Below are positions 30,019 through 40,775 of a stretch of 64,000 nt of DNA, piece after piece. Numbering within the stretch: position 1 is the first letter of the stretch; each line of letters opens with the position of its first letter. Location: assembly GCF_039727615.1 (NCBI RefSeq), contig NZ_CP152474.1:2666001-2730000 (forward strand), in the 5' to 3' direction. The stretch is from Leclercia sp. S52 (GTDB lineage: Bacteria; Pseudomonadota; Gammaproteobacteria; Enterobacterales; Enterobacteriaceae). Position numbers and translations under genes: made by a program. Under the pieces are notes generated by a model. That model was not told the origin of the DNA, made no database searches, and worked only from the letters and a program-made list of their open reading frames with translations.

Positions 30019-31953
30019 ATGCTCCAGGACAACCCGCTGCTAGCGCAGCTTAAACAGCAACTGCATTCCCAGACGCCACGTGCTGAAGGGGTCGTAAAAG
30101 CCACGGAAAAAGGCTTTGGCTTCCTTGAAGTCGATGCACAGAAAAGTTACTTCATTCCGCCTCCGCAGATGAAGAAAGTGATGCACGGCGATCGTATTAC
30201 CGCCGTGATCCATAGCGAAAAGGATCGTGAGTCTGCCGAGCCTGAAGCGTTGATCGAACCGTTCCTGACCCGCTTTGTGGGGAAGGTACTCCGTAAAGAT
30301 GACCGCCTCTCCATCATCCCGGACCATCCCCTGCTGAAGGATGCCATCCCTTGCCGCGCCGAGCGCGGCGTTGCGCATGATTTTAAAGAAGGTGACTGGG
30401 CCGTGGCTGAAATGCGCCGTCACCCGCTGAAGGGCGACCGCGGTTTTTATGCCGAGCTGACCCAGTTCATTACCTTTGGCGACGACCATTTCGTGCCATG
30501 GTGGGTTACCCTGGCACGCCATAATCTGGAAAAAGAAGCGCCAGAAGGCGTGGCGACGGAGATGCTGGACGAAGGTCTGGAACGTCGCGATCTTACCGCC
30601 CTCAATTTTGTCACCATCGACAGCGCCAGCACCGAAGATATGGACGATGCGCTGTATGTGGAAGAACAGGCTGACGGGAAACTGCTGTTAACCGTGGCGA
30701 TTGCCGATCCAACGGCCTGGATCGCTGAAGGCACCCCGCTGGATGAGTCTGCCAAAATCCGCGCCTTCACCAACTATCTGCCGGGCTTCAACATCCCGAT
30801 GCTGCCGCGCGAACTCTCTGACGACTTGTGCTCGCTGCGCGCCAATGAAGTGCGCCCGGTTCTCGCCTGCCGCATGACCATTGCTGCCGATGGCACCATC
30901 GAAGAGAACATCGAATTCTTTGCCGCGACCATCGAGTCGAAAGCCAAGCTGGTGTATGACGAGGTGTCTGACTGGCTGGAAAACAGCGGTAGCTGGCAGC
31001 CTGCTAGTGACGCCATCGCCGAACAGATCCGTCTGTTGCAGCGCGTCTGTCTGAGCCGCAGCGAGTGGCGTAAGACCCACGCGCTGGTGTTCAAGGATCG
31101 CCCTGACTATCGCTTTATTCTCGGTGAAAAAGGCGAAGTGCTGGATATCGTTGCTGAACCGCGTCGTATCGCTAACCGCATTGTTGAAGAGTCGATGATT
31201 GCGGCGAACATCTGTGCGGCTCGCGTCCTGCGCGACCAGCTCGGTTTCGGTATCTATAACGTGCACACCGGCTTCGATCCGGCCAACAGCGAAGCGCTGG
31301 CTGCCCTGTTGAAGACCCACGACGTGCACGTCGATCCGCAGGAGGTCCTGACGCTGAACGGCTTCTGTAAGCTGCGTCGTGAGCTGGATGCGCAGCCGTC
31401 CGGTTTCCTCGACAGCCGCATTCGCCGTTTCCAGTCTTTCGCGGAGATCAGCACCGAACCGGGCCCGCACTTTGGCCTGGGTCTGGAAGCCTATGCGACC
31501 TGGACATCCCCGATCCGTAAGTATGGCGATATGGTAAACCACCGTCTGCTGAAAGCGATCGTCAAGGGTGAGACCATCGCCCGTCCGCAGGACGAGACCA
31601 CCGTGCAGATGGCAGAGCGTCGTCGTCTTAACCGCATGGCAGAACGCGATGTGGGTGACTGGCTGTATGCCCGCTTCCTGAAAGACAAAGCCGGGACTGA
31701 CACCCGTTTTGCGGCGGAGATCATTGATATCAGCCGTGGCGGCATGCGTGTTCGTCTGGTGGATAACGGCGCCGTGGCTTTTATTCCGGCTCCGTTCCTG
31801 CATGCCGTGCGTGATGAACTGGTCTGCAGCCAGGAGAACGGCACCGTTCAGATCAAAGGTGAAGTGGCCTTTAAAGTGACCGAAGTTATCGACGTTACTA
31901 TCGCTGAAGTGCGCATGGAAACACGCAGCGTTATCGCCCGCCCTGCCGTCTGA
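30019..31953 (+). CDS. rnb: exoribonuclease II
   Basis: A 644-residue processive 3'-5' exoribonuclease, the same length as E. coli RNase II. Cold-shock-like domains at the N terminus ([20 protein letters not shown]), then the RNB catalytic domain with the aspartate cluster [13 protein letters not shown], and a C-terminal S1 domain ([19 protein letters not shown]). It degrades unstructured RNA and mRNA tails. It is followed by a strong terminator. Confidence 0.98.
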   Translation: MLQDNPLLAQLKQQLHSQTPRAEGVVKATEKGFGFLEVDAQKSYFIPPPQMKKVMHGDRITAVIHSEKDRESAEPEALIEPFLTRFVGKVLRKDDRLSIIPDHPLLKDAIPCRAERGVAHDFKEGDWAVAEMRRHPLKGDRGFYAELTQFITFGDDHFVPWWVTLARHNLEKEAPEGVATEMLDEGLERRDLTALNFVTIDSASTEDMDDALYVEEQADGKLLLTVAIADPTAWIAEGTPLDESAKIRAFTNYLPGFNIPMLPRELSDDLCSLRANEVRPVLACRMTIAADGTIEENIEFFAATIESKAKLVYDEVSDWLENSGSWQPASDAIAEQIRLLQRVCLSRSEWRKTHALVFKDRPDYRFILGEKGEVLDIVAEPRRIANRIVEESMIAANICAARVLRDQLGFGIYNVHTGFDPANSEALAALLKTHDVHVDPQEVLTLNGFCKLRRELDAQPSGFLDSRIRRFQSFAEISTEPGPHFGLGLEAYATWTSPIRKYGDMVNHRLLKAIVKGETIARPQDETTVQMAERRRLNRMAERDVGDWLYARFLKDKAGTDTRFAAEIIDISRGGMRVRLVDNGAVAFIPAPFLHAVRDELVCSQENGTVQIKGEVAFKVTEVIDVTIAEVRMETRSVIARPAV

Positions 31954-31965
31954 TTGTCACCTGCT

Positions 31966-32006
31966 AAAAAGTCGGATTCACCCTCCCGGGTGATCCGACT
32001 TTTTTT
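31966..32006 (+). terminator. rnb terminator
   Basis: AAAAAGTCGGAT pairs with ATCCGACTTTTT, with an inner CCC/GGG pair and a TCCC-type loop, followed by more T. It lies 13 bases after the rnb stop. Confidence 0.92.
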
Positions 32007-32277
32007 ATTACTGCTAAAACCCCATTCACATCATTTTTCCTTACCTTTTCCTCCCACAAATTGCAAAAAGCGATCACAATTATTAGCGGCGGGCGTGTTC
32101 ACGTCGTACTGCGTTACAGGAATATTGATTCGCCTGTATCCTTTTTCGCCATTCTCGTTCTAATATAAGAATACCGGGAAAAAACAATAAGTTTAGCTCG
32201 GGATCACCGCCGTTTTAGCGCGATTAAACCGACTGGAAATGCATAATCTATGCAATTAAGTGCGCCTGGGAGAGAGC
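32007..32277. other. upstream region of rpfR/pdeR
   Basis: No gene is seen. The 270 bases should contain the rpfR promoter, but I cannot fix a start site. Confidence 0.5.
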
Positions 32278-34269
32278 ATGATTGACGATCTGGAGCAAAA
32301 TTTGCTGTTTCGTTACATGGGCACCCACAGTCCCTGGTGGCGGCTGACGGCGGACAGCAATGCTCTCCATCTTGCGGCCAGTGAAAGTGCCGATACGACG
32401 CAAGTTGTAGCACTCTCCGATGAACAGGCCAGTCATATTCGCCAGATGACGGTGATTACCTCCAGCATAACCATGACGCTCTCCCTGTACGGTACCGAGG
32501 TACCCGTGCATCTGGTGGGCCGCAAAATAAATAAAAAAGAGTGGGCCGGGACCGCCTCCGCCTGGCACGACACCTCCGCCGTCGCCCGCGATCTGGCGCA
32601 GGGTCTCTCCTTTGCCGAGCAGGTGGTCTCTGAAGCCAACTCGGTCATCGTCATCCTCGACCGGCACGGCAATATTCAACGCTTCAACCGCCTGAGCGAA
32701 GAATACACCGGCATGAAAGAGCACGAGGTCATCGGCCAGAACGTTTTCAAGCTATTCATGAGCCGCAGCGAAGCCGCCGCCTCCCGCCGTAATATCAGCG
32801 GTTTTTTCCGGGACGGTAGCTCCTACGAAGTGGAGCGCTGGATCAAAACCCGCAAGGGGCAACGCCTGTTCCTGTTTCGTAATAAATTTGTGCACAGCGG
32901 CAGCGGCAAAAATGAAATTTTCCTTATCTGTTCCGGTACGGATATTACCGAAGAGCGCCGCGCCCAGGAGCGGCTCCGGGTGCTCGCCAATACCGATACC
33001 ATCACCGGCCTGCCAAACCGCAATGCCATCCACGACCTTATCAGCGAAGCGATAGATACGCGCGGCGACACCCAGGTGGGCGTGGTCTATCTCGACCTCG
33101 ATAATTTCAAAAAGGTGAATGACGCCTACGGACATATGTTTGGCGATCAGCTTTTACAGGCGGTGGCGCTGGCGATCCTCAGTTGCCTGGAAGATGGCCA
33201 GGTGCTGGCCCGTCTGGGCGGAGATGAGTTCATCGTGCTGGCCACCGGCACCTCGCAGGGCGCGCTGGAGGCGATGGCCTCGCGGATCCTGACCCGGCTG
33301 CGCCAGCCCTTCCGGATAGGTTTAATTGAAGTCTATACCGGCTGTTCTCTGGGGATCTCCCTCGCCCCCCAGCACGGGACCGATCGCGAAAGCGTGATCC
33401 GCAATGCCGATACCGCTATGTATACCGCCAAAGAGAACGGGCGCGGCACATTCTGCGTCTTCTCGCCGGAGATGAATCAGCGCGTCTTTGAATACCTCTG
33501 GCTGGACACCAACCTGCGCAAGGCGCTGGATAACGACCAGCTGGTGATCCACTACCAGCCGAAAATTACCTGGCGGGGCGAGGTTAAAACCCTCGAAGCG
33601 CTGGTGCGCTGGCAGTCACCGGAGCGCGGGCTGATCCCGCCGCTGGAGTTTATCTCCTATGCCGAAGAGTCAGGGCTCATCGTGCCGCTGGGCCGTTGGG
33701 TCATGCTGGATGTGGTGCGCCAGATCGCCAAATGGCGCGATAAAGGCATTAATCTGCGCGTGGCGGTCAACGTTTCGGCCCGCCAACTGGCGGATCAGAC
33801 CATCTTCAGCGATCTGAAACAGGCGCTGAAGGATCTCAATTTTGAGTACTGCCCGGTTGACGTGGAGCTGACGGAAAGCTGCCTGATTGAGAACGAAGAG
33901 CTGGCACTGTCGGTCATCCAGCAGTTCAGCAAGCTGGGGGCGCAGATCCATCTTGATGACTTCGGTACCGGTTATTCGTCGCTGTCGCAGCTGGCTCGTT
34001 TCCCTATCGACGCCATTAAGCTCGATCAGGCTTTTGTCCGGGATATTCATAAGCAGTCGGTGTCGCAGTCATTGGTGCGCGCGATTGTTGCCGTCGCCCA
34101 GGCGCTGAATTTGCAGGTGATTGCTGAAGGGGTAGAGAGCGCAAAAGAAGACGCCTTTCTGACAAAGAATGGCGTCAACGAACGACAGGGTTTTCTCTTT
34201 GCTAAGCCCATGCCCGCTGTCGCATTCGAGCGATGGTTTAAACGTTATCAGTCACGCAACGCGCGTTAG
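32278..34269 (+). CDS. pdeR: c-di-GMP phosphodiesterase / DSF receptor RpfR (PdeR, Gmr)
   Basis: A 663-residue protein with an N-terminal ~90-residue domain that in RpfR homologues contacts RpfF, a PAS domain (about 105-225) that binds the fatty-acid signal, GGDEF (LGGDEF, 314-318) and EAL (EALVRW at 440-445, [10 protein letters not shown] near 565). Both c-di-GMP active sites look intact. In Cronobacter and Enterobacter relatives, DSF binding stimulates the EAL phosphodiesterase. Its partner synthase gene rpfF is convergent and overlaps its stop by four bases. E. coli has only the receptor (PdeR). Confidence 0.93.
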   Translation: MIDDLEQNLLFRYMGTHSPWWRLTADSNALHLAASESADTTQVVALSDEQASHIRQMTVITSSITMTLSLYGTEVPVHLVGRKINKKEWAGTASAWHDTSAVARDLAQGLSFAEQVVSEANSVIVILDRHGNIQRFNRLSEEYTGMKEHEVIGQNVFKLFMSRSEAAASRRNISGFFRDGSSYEVERWIKTRKGQRLFLFRNKFVHSGSGKNEIFLICSGTDITEERRAQERLRVLANTDTITGLPNRNAIHDLISEAIDTRGDTQVGVVYLDLDNFKKVNDAYGHMFGDQLLQAVALAILSCLEDGQVLARLGGDEFIVLATGTSQGALEAMASRILTRLRQPFRIGLIEVYTGCSLGISLAPQHGTDRESVIRNADTAMYTAKENGRGTFCVFSPEMNQRVFEYLWLDTNLRKALDNDQLVIHYQPKITWRGEVKTLEALVRWQSPERGLIPPLEFISYAEESGLIVPLGRWVMLDVVRQIAKWRDKGINLRVAVNVSARQLADQTIFSDLKQALKDLNFEYCPVDVELTESCLIENEELALSVIQQFSKLGAQIHLDDFGTGYSSLSQLARFPIDAIKLDQAFVRDIHKQSVSQSLVRAIVAVAQALNLQVIAEGVESAKEDAFLTKNGVNERQGFLFAKPMPAVAFERWFKRYQSRNAR

Positions 34270-35135
34270 CTGGCTTTACGCAGGCCTGATGCGGTGTGGC
34301 GATCCTGAAGCTGAACCAGCCGCTGCATGTAGGCCACATCCTTCGCCTGCAGGCAGAATGCGGCGTCTACCCAGTCTTCCGTGATGTCCATCAACTCACT
34401 GCGCGGCAACTGCAATACCCGCTGACGGGCGCGCAGCATGGCCCTGACGCCGTTCATTTTAGGTTGTAACGTGTCGATGAAGGTCCGTATTGCCACGTAG
34501 CCCTGACCGGGTTCGAACAGCACGTCCACCAGCCCCTGCTGCTGATACCACTCCGCCGTGTGGGACTCCCCTTTGTAGATCAGCTCCTCTGCCAGCTTCA
34601 TGCCTGAACGGCGTGCCACCAGCGAGTAGCCTCCCATGCCGGGGAAGAGGTTAAAGGCGATCTCCGGGAAGCCCATACGGGCATCCCGCTGTGCCAGCAG
34701 GAAGTGGTGCGCCAGCGCGGCCTCGAATCCGCCGCCAAGCGCACTGCCCTCCACCATCGACAGGGTGATCGCCCCGGTATCGAAGCCACGCGACGCCGCG
34801 TGGACACAGTCCACACAGGCGCGGGCATACGCCCGAAGCGCTTCGCGACGGCCATTCTCAATACACTCAACAAAGAAGCGTAGATCGCCCCCGGTATTGT
34901 ACATATCCGGTACCAGCGATCCGGTTACCCAAAAATCGACCTCAAACCCGGACTGCCTGACCAGCCAGGACAGGTTCATGATCTCTTCTATCAGGGCATG
35001 ATTGAAGCAAGGGCGTGGCTGAGCTCGCAGCATCATCCACACGGTGCGTCTTTCCTCTTCATAGTACGCTGCGAGTTGGGTGAATCGTACAGAATCAGTG
35101 AACAGTTTACAGGTAGCCTGATTGATAATTGTCAT
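34266..35135 (-). CDS. rpfF: DSF signal synthase RpfF (crotonase family)
   Basis: A 289-residue enoyl-CoA hydratase-like enzyme that makes cis-2-unsaturated fatty-acid signals from acyl-ACP. The two catalytic glutamates are in GGGFEAA (residue 138) and [18 protein letters not shown] (residue 158), matching the Glu141/Glu161 pair of Xanthomonas RpfF. The ATG at 35135 is chosen because GAGG lies nine bases upstream; an ATG at 35150 would add five residues. The 3' end overlaps rpfR by four bases, so transcription of the two genes converges. Absent from E. coli K-12 at this locus. Confidence 0.92.
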   Translation of the reverse strand: MTIINQATCKLFTDSVRFTQLAAYYEEERRTVWMMLRAQPRPCFNHALIEEIMNLSWLVRQSGFEVDFWVTGSLVPDMYNTGGDLRFFVECIENGRREALRAYARACVDCVHAASRGFDTGAITLSMVEGSALGGGFEAALAHHFLLAQRDARMGFPEIAFNLFPGMGGYSLVARRSGMKLAEELIYKGESHTAEWYQQQGLVDVLFEPGQGYVAIRTFIDTLQPKMNGVRAMLRARQRVLQLPRSELMDITEDWVDAAFCLQAKDVAYMQRLVQLQDRHTASGLRKAS

Positions 35136-35327
35136 AGTCCAATTCCTCATAGAAAAAAGCGCCTTGCGCGCAGAATTAGACTAATCCACTCCCAAAGTCC
35201 TCTGTATAGAGAAGCATGAAAATATCATTACTATTAATGGACTTTCGTTAGCACACTTTTTCCCTTCTCTTTTGCCTTCAATTTCTGCATCATTGAATTT
35301 ATTCACTTTTCATTTAGGGATGAGATT

Positions 35328-35510
35328 ATGTCTGATATCGATGCACTGAAAGTTGCCCAACGTATTGATACTGTGCTGGATATTCTGGTTGCAGGTGATG
35401 TGAACTCTGCTCTGCGTAATCTCGAGATTTTAAAATCAGAATTACTGACCCAGGCAGGCGCGCAAAAAAGCCCTGACGAAGTACCGCCTAAATCACCGTG
35501 GGAAGTTTAA
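35328..35510 (+). CDS. yciZ: YciZ small protein
   Basis: A 60-residue UPF0509-family protein, mostly helical with a Pro-rich acidic tail ([11 protein letters not shown]). The sequence [20 protein letters not shown] is typical. The function is unknown. It lies just ahead of yciT, as in E. coli, and is divergent from rpfF. Confidence 0.88.
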   Translation: MSDIDALKVAQRIDTVLDILVAGDVNSALRNLEILKSELLTQAGAQKSPDEVPPKSPWEV

Positions 35511-35578
35511 AGGTCGCAGCAGCTCGCGTGGTTATGTCAGTTTTCAACTAACGGCTCGGCCGTTTTAATATGGATGCT

Positions 35579-36334
35579 ATGAATTCCCGACAACAAATAA
35601 TATTACAGATGGTGATCGACACAGGACGTGTGAGCGTCGTTGATCTGGCTAAAAGTACCGGCGTGTCTGAAGTCACCATCCGCCAGGACCTCAATCTTCT
35701 GGAAAAAATGAGTTATCTGCGCCGCGCGCATGGCTACGCCGTACCGCTCGACAGCGAAGATGTCGAAACGCGCATGATGAACAACTACGCCCTGAAACGC
35801 GAACTGGCAGAGTTTGCCGCCTCGCTGGTCAATAACGGTGAAACGGTGTTTATCGAGAACGGCAGCTGTAACGCCCTGCTGGCGCGTACCCTGGCCGAGC
35901 AGAAAGAGGAAGTGACCATCGTAACGGTGAGCAGCTACATTGCTCACCTTCTGAAAGAGACGCGCAGCGAAGTGATTTTATTGGGCGGCATCTATCAGAA
36001 AAAAAGCGAAAGTATGGTTGGCCCGCTGACGCGTCAGTATGTGCAGCAGGTTCATTTCAGCAAGGCCTTTATCGGCATCGATGGCTGGCAGCCGGAGACC
36101 GGCTTTACCGGGCGGGACATGATGCGTTCGGACGTGGTTAACGCGGTGCTGGAGAAAGGCGCTGAGGCCATTGTCCTGACCGACAGCACCAAATTTGGTG
36201 CGGTGCATCCCTACACTATGGGCCCTGTTTCCCGCTTCAGTCGGGTGATCACCGATGAGGGCATCAAAGCGGCCCACAGCGAGACGCTGCAGCACGACGG
36301 CCTGATCGTCGATATCGTTAAAAAACCTGCCTGA
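35579..36334 (+). CDS. yciT: DeoR-family transcriptional regulator YciT
   Basis: A 251-residue repressor-type regulator. The DeoR helix-turn-helix is at the N terminus ([20 protein letters not shown]), followed by the DeoR C-terminal sensor domain with [14 protein letters not shown] and [15 protein letters not shown]. The effector is probably a phosphorylated sugar, but it is not known. In E. coli YciT is linked to osmotic stress control. The ATG at 35579 matches E. coli; an ATG nine bases upstream is less likely. Confidence 0.93.
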   Translation: MNSRQQIILQMVIDTGRVSVVDLAKSTGVSEVTIRQDLNLLEKMSYLRRAHGYAVPLDSEDVETRMMNNYALKRELAEFAASLVNNGETVFIENGSCNALLARTLAEQKEEVTIVTVSSYIAHLLKETRSEVILLGGIYQKKSESMVGPLTRQYVQQVHFSKAFIGIDGWQPETGFTGRDMMRSDVVNAVLEKGAEAIVLTDSTKFGAVHPYTMGPVSRFSRVITDEGIKAAHSETLQHDGLIVDIVKKPA

Positions 36335-36346
36335 GCCTACCTCTAC

Positions 36347-36370
36347 GCCCGTCTCGTCGGGCGTTCTTCC
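36347..36370 (+). terminator. yciT terminator hairpin
   Basis: ACGCCCG and CGGGCGT pair around a six-base loop just past the yciT stop and are followed by TCTTCC, a weak T tract. Confidence 0.6.
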
Positions 36371-36405
36371 CTGCCCTGCCGCTCTGAGATTATTCTGACC
36401 ATTCC

Positions 36406-36420
36406 TTTAAGACTATTTAC
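36406..36420 (+). promoter_or_regulatory. possible RcsB box upstream of osmB
   Basis: TTTAAGACTATTTAC resembles the RcsB consensus TAAGAATATTCCTA in its first half. E. coli osmB has an RcsB-controlled upstream promoter at a comparable distance. The match is partial. Confidence 0.35.
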
Positions 36421-36596
36421 CTGTTGGATCAGTGATAAAGACGTAGAATTAATGTTAGCGATATAACAGGAAGTGACTATCACCTGCGTGATTTTGTAAC
36501 GCCTGCGCGAACAGTTTCATGGAAAACTGGCTTAAGAGTTTTACACTTATTTAAGCAGAGCTATTTCCGTGGATCACTATTTCAGGAGAATGAGTT

Positions 36597-36815
36597 ATGT
36601 CTATTAACAGCAAAAAATTATCCGCTGCTATGCTGGCTGTCACGCTGGCGTTGTCACTGAGCGCATGCTCCGGCATGAGTAAACAGAGTCGTAACACCGC
36701 GATTGGTGCCGGTGCTGGCGCAATCGGTGGTTCAGTCTTAACTGATGGTAGTGCCCTGGGTACCTTAGGTGGTGCCGCGGTGGGTGGGATTATCGGTCAC
36801 GAGGTTAGCAAGTAA
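36597..36815 (+). CDS. osmB: osmotically inducible lipoprotein OsmB
   Basis: A 72-residue outer-membrane lipoprotein with lipobox LSACS (cysteine near residue 23) and a Gly-zipper tail (GAGAGAIGGSVL, GTLGGAAVGGIIGHEV). The length equals E. coli OsmB. It is induced by osmotic and stationary-phase stress. AGGAG lies ahead of the ATG. It has its own terminator shared with yciH. Confidence 0.96.
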   Translation: MSINSKKLSAAMLAVTLALSLSACSGMSKQSRNTAIGAGAGAIGGSVLTDGSALGTLGGAAVGGIIGHEVSK

Positions 36816-36888
36816 ATAAATACCGATTGCCATCGCAGTCATTTATAAGGCCTTGCTGTTTCTGGTCTTAGCAGAACATAAGAATATT

Positions 36889-36920
36889 AAGCCACGGCTC
36901 AGGCCGTGGCTTATTTGTTT
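36889..36920. terminator. terminator between osmB and yciH
   Basis: AAGCCACGGC and GCCGTGGCTT form a long stem followed by ATTTGTTT on the plus strand and by AATATTCTT on the minus strand. It probably serves both convergent genes. Confidence 0.85.
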
Positions 36921-36930
36921 CTGATACGCG

Positions 36931-37257
36931 TCAACCGCCCGCTAATTTCACTTTCATCCCTTTTGCTTCCAGCAGGGATTTAATCAGATCCCGCTTGTCG
37001 CCCTGGATCTCAATGACGCCATCCTTGACGGCTCCGCCACAGCCGCACTTTTTCTTTAGTTCGGCGGCAAGGGATGCCAGGGTGGCATCGTCGGCATCAA
37101 TGCCGGTCACGAGACAGACACCCTTCCCTTTACGCCCGCTGGTCTGGCGTTGAATTCGCACAATGCCGTCGCCTTTCGGGCGCTCAGCGACCGCTTTCGG
37201 TTCATCGATGCGCCCGGTGTCGGTCGAATAAACCAGGCGACTGTTGGTATCGCGCAT
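36931..37257 (-). CDS. yciH: YciH (SUI1/eIF1-like) protein
   Basis: A 108-residue homologue of eukaryotic initiation factor 1 with the SUI1 core ([30 protein letters not shown]). E. coli YciH is reported to affect fidelity of translation start selection. The ATG at 37257 overlaps the corrected pyrF stop (TAATG). In the sequence as printed it is joined in frame to pyrF by one extra base in a C run, which I consider an artefact. Confidence 0.94.
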   Translation of the reverse strand: MRDTNSRLVYSTDTGRIDEPKAVAERPKGDGIVRIQRQTSGRKGKGVCLVTGIDADDATLASLAAELKKKCGCGGAVKDGVIEIQGDKRDLIKSLLEAKGMKVKLAGG

Positions 37258-37995
37258 TACGCCCCCCTTATTAAGTGATGCGTTGATGGCTTTCAGGGTT
37301 TGTGCCGGATCCGCAGACTGAGTCACCGGACGACCAATAACCATATAGTCCACGCCCGCCGCCAGCGCCTGCTCAGGGGTCATAATGCGGCGCTGATCGC
37401 CGGCATCACTGCCCTGAGGACGAATGCCCGGGGTGACCAGCTTAAAGTCCTGGCCGATGACGCTTTTGAAGCGCACCGCTTCCTGGGCTGAGCACACAAC
37501 GCCATCCAGGCCGCAGCTATGCGTCAGGCGCGCCAGACGCTCGGCATGCTCAGCCGGTGACAGCGTGACGCCAAGATCCAGCAGGTCGCTGGCTTCCATA
37601 CTGGTCAGCACGGTAACGGCAATTAGTAACGGTGCATCTTTGCCGAAAGGCTGCAGGGCTTCACGGGCTGCGGTCATCATCCGCGCCCCCCCTGAGGCAT
37701 GGACGTTCACCATCCAGACGCCCAGCTCGGCCGCCGCGGCTACCGCATGGGCCGTGGTATTAGGAATATCGTGGAATTTCAGATCCAGAAAGACATCAAA
37801 ACCGCGCTGCTGCATGTCGCGCACGATTTGCGGGCCAAAGAGCGTAAACATCTCTTTGCCGATTTTCAGGCGGCAGTCGCGCGGGTCAATACGATCAACG
37901 AACGCAAGCGCGTTATCGCGATTGTTGTAATCCAGAGCGACAACAACAGGAGATTCAGTAACTGCACGGGAAGAAGAGGGAGCTACAGACGTCAT
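37257..37995 (-). CDS. pyrF: orotidine-5'-phosphate decarboxylase (frameshifted at its end in this sequence)
   Basis: This TIM-barrel enzyme performs the last step of UMP synthesis. The active-site block [10 protein letters not shown] (Asp-x-Lys-x-x-Asp) and the phosphate-binding [10 protein letters not shown] are intact. A run of six C at 37262-37267 removes the stop and makes a 354-residue PyrF-YciH fusion. With five C, the protein ends at TAA 37257-37259 with exactly 245 residues, as in E. coli. Confidence 0.95.
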
Positions 37996-38177
37996 GACCG
38001 GACCTTCTCGTCGATGGGCGCCGCATCGGCGCGGGAATGTTAAACGGCGTGCATTCTACCTGTGCGTCAATGAAATTAACAGGTTCCATTTTCATTCCTG
38101 CCGGACCACAGCGCGCACCGGCCAGCCTAACAACTCATCAACAGTATGTTGTAACTAAAGTGCGATTTTTTTAAAAA

Positions 38178-39347
38178 TTACTGCCCATCGAGGCCGCGAA
38201 TCGGCTTAATGGTGGACCATGCGCGGCACGACGGACAGTGCCAGTAGAGCGTATAGGCGGTGAAACCGCACTTCTGACAGCGATAGCGCGGCTTGCTGCG
38301 GATCTGCTCGCCAACCATGTCGCGCAGCGCCATCAGGCTCTCTTTGGCTCGCCCCTCTTCCGCATCGTGCAGGTGGTAATCCATCAGCTTGTGGAACACG
38401 CGCATGGTGGGATGACGCTGCAGCTGGCGGGTAATGTAAACCTGCGCCGTGTCGCTGCCTTCATGCTCCTGGACCACATCCGCCAACATCAGCTCCGCAT
38501 AGGCCCCGGTGTTCTCCTCCACGCAGCGGCGCAGGAATGCCACCCACTCTTCGGCCATACCCAGCTGCTGATAGCAGGTTTGCAGCATCTCCAGGGTTTC
38601 GCTAACCAGCTCTTTATCCTGGTCGATGACCCGCAGCAGGCTCTCTACCGCTTTCTGGTAATCCCCTTTCGCCATGTACACGCGTCCCATCATGATGGAG
38701 ACGCGCGCGCTGCTGCGATCGGCGGCAGCGCCCTTGCGCAGAAGCGCCATGGCTTTATCCATGTCTTCATTGCCCATCTGCTGCAGGGCCAGTTCGCAGT
38801 AGAAATGGGCGATTTCAACGCGCTGTTTATCTTTGCCCAGCTTCACCAGACGTTCCGCAACATCGATCGCTTTCTGCCATTCGCTGGTGGCCTGATAAAT
38901 CTGCAGAAGCTGTTGCAGGGCGCTGATCCGGAAATCCGTTTCATCCACCAGCTGGTTGAACATCTCCTCGGCGCGATCGTACAAGCCTGCCGCCATATAG
39001 TCGCGGCCCAACTGCTGTACGGCCAGCAGACGCTGCTCATAGGTTAATGAGGCGCTTTCCATTAAGGTCTGGTGGATGCGGATGGCGCGGTCAACTTCAC
39101 CACGGGAACGGAACAGATTGCCGAGAGTAAGATGGGCCTCAACGGTGCCGGTATCCTCTTTCAACATCTCGAGGAACAGGTCTACCGCTTTATCCTGTTG
39201 GTTGCTCAGAAGGAAGTTAACCCCGGCGACATAGTCGCGTGAAAGGCGGTTAGCTTCATCCTGTTTTGTTTGTTGCGCACTTCTGCGGCCCATATACCAG
39301 CCATAGGCTGCGGCTACAGGCAAAAGCAGAAACAACAACTCCAGCAT
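38178..39347 (-). CDS. lapB: LapB (YciM) LPS assembly/regulatory protein
   Basis: A 389-residue inner-membrane-anchored cytoplasmic protein. One N-terminal transmembrane helix (LELLFLLLPVAAAYGWYMG), about nine TPR repeats, and a C-terminal rubredoxin-like metal site (CQKCGF and CPSCRAW). It promotes FtsH degradation of LpxC and so limits lipopolysaccharide synthesis. It is coupled to lapA six bases upstream. The length equals E. coli LapB. Confidence 0.97.
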   Translation of the reverse strand: MLELLFLLLPVAAAYGWYMGRRSAQQTKQDEANRLSRDYVAGVNFLLSNQQDKAVDLFLEMLKEDTGTVEAHLTLGNLFRSRGEVDRAIRIHQTLMESASLTYEQRLLAVQQLGRDYMAAGLYDRAEEMFNQLVDETDFRISALQQLLQIYQATSEWQKAIDVAERLVKLGKDKQRVEIAHFYCELALQQMGNEDMDKAMALLRKGAAADRSSARVSIMMGRVYMAKGDYQKAVESLLRVIDQDKELVSETLEMLQTCYQQLGMAEEWVAFLRRCVEENTGAYAELMLADVVQEHEGSDTAQVYITRQLQRHPTMRVFHKLMDYHLHDAEEGRAKESLMALRDMVGEQIRSKPRYRCQKCGFTAYTLYWHCPSCRAWSTIKPIRGLDGQ

Positions 39348-39353
39348 CGTCGA

Positions 39354-39662
39354 TTATTCCTTCGCTACCGGCACACCTGAACTTACCGGAACTTCGGTCG
39401 GGGGCGCAATTTGGTATTCAAGACGTTTAATTTTACGTTCGGCGCGGGCCAGTGAAACCCGAACTTTCAGCCAGAACAGGCCGCAAATAAGCCAGCCGAT
39501 CGCAAAGCCCGCCGCAAAGAGTACCGCCAACAGGCTGGAAATCCGATATTCGCCTTGCGCCAGCAGATAATTGAAGGTTACCTGTTGATCGTTTTGCGCA
39601 CCCAATGTGACGGAAATGACAAAAATCGCCAGTACCAGTAAGAAAATGAGTAAATATTTCAC
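39354..39662 (-). CDS. lapA: LapA (YciS) membrane protein
   Basis: A 102-residue inner-membrane protein with two transmembrane helices (residues about 2-20 and 42-65) and a basic helical C-terminal stretch (ARAERKIKRLEYQ). It is cotranscribed with lapB and assists in lipopolysaccharide assembly. Confidence 0.95.
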   Translation of the reverse strand: MKYLLIFLLVLAIFVISVTLGAQNDQQVTFNYLLAQGEYRISSLLAVLFAAGFAIGWLICGLFWLKVRVSLARAERKIKRLEYQIAPPTEVPVSSGVPVAKE

Positions 39663-39813
39663 ATTACTTCCCGTTATGTGGTTTGAGCGAATAAAGAGTA
39701 TTCAACATCGCGTAGCCAGCCTTATAAACTACCATTTTCAGGACGGGCGCGAAATGGAAAAAGCATCGCGCCACGCTTAGATCTGCGGCTAAATATGAGA
39801 ATTTCAACCGCAG

Positions 39814-40578
39814 TCAGCTTTCCTGGTCTCTGTCGGCTATTTCCCGCTTCTCTTCTGTCGGCGGCGTGAGTGGGCCGCAGACGCGCTGAGCAAGCCAGGT
39901 GGCGCAGGTGATCAGCAGCCACGACATCAGGGTGGCAACCACCAGGTCCCGCGGCCAGTGCATGCCGAGCAGCAGTCGGCTTCCCATTACACCCGTCGCC
40001 CAGACCAGCAGAAAGGCGATGGTCCACGTGCGCCGACGCGGCCACAGCAACCCTACCCCCAGCAATGCCCAGCTTGCAGCGAACATCGTGTGTCCGGATG
40101 GGAAAGCAAACCCGGTCTCTTTTTGCCAGTGCTTGCGTAAAAACGTCGGCACAGCCTGTTGTTCAGTAAGCTGTTCTTTCACCAGCTCACCGCGTTCTTT
40201 ACGCTTTAAATTGTAGAAGTCGTTGACCGGGACATGGTGAGTTTTTTCCAGCCAGACGACAAACGGACGCGGCTCCTGAACCCGATCTTTCACCAGAGAT
40301 TTAAGCCCCTGGCCGATCAGGATCGCGCCGGCGAGAATGGCAAAGAGCATAATGGCCGCCCGCAGACGAAAACGCAGGCACCACAAAAACCAGCCGCATA
40401 ACAGGGTGTGCGTAATGATGCCCCAGGGTTGGGTGACCGTCTCCGTGATCCAGAACAGCGCCTTCAACCATCCGCTATTTGTGCCCGGCTGCCACTGCCA
40501 GCCGGATATCCATACAGCCACAGGCATTATCAGCAATATCCCTGCGCCAACCGCCGTACGGCGGGCAATTGAAAGCAT
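39814..40578 (-). CDS. pgpB: phosphatidylglycerophosphatase B
   Basis: A 254-residue inner-membrane PAP2 phosphatase acting on phosphatidylglycerophosphate and undecaprenyl pyrophosphate. The three catalytic motifs are seen in LVKDRVQEPRP, FPSGHTMFA and SRLLLGMHWPRD. Six transmembrane helices are expected. The ATG at 40578 follows AAGGAGACGAC, giving the E. coli length. It is divergent from ribA. Confidence 0.95.
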   Translation of the reverse strand: MLSIARRTAVGAGILLIMPVAVWISGWQWQPGTNSGWLKALFWITETVTQPWGIITHTLLCGWFLWCLRFRLRAAIMLFAILAGAILIGQGLKSLVKDRVQEPRPFVVWLEKTHHVPVNDFYNLKRKERGELVKEQLTEQQAVPTFLRKHWQKETGFAFPSGHTMFAASWALLGVGLLWPRRRTWTIAFLLVWATGVMGSRLLLGMHWPRDLVVATLMSWLLITCATWLAQRVCGPLTPPTEEKREIADRDQES

Positions 40579-40775
40579 GTCGTCTCCTTTTATCGATAAG
40601 CCCCACAATCATAACCGAAAAATCAGAGCTGCGTAAAAATGTCGGATTGTGCGTTTAACGTTCGTTAAGCTGGCGGTGATTAGGTGAACCCGCGCAGCTT
40701 GTGGCAAAATAAGACAATACCGACAGCCAAACAGGCAACAGACACAAGGCGTGTCAGCATTTTCTGGAGAATCAC

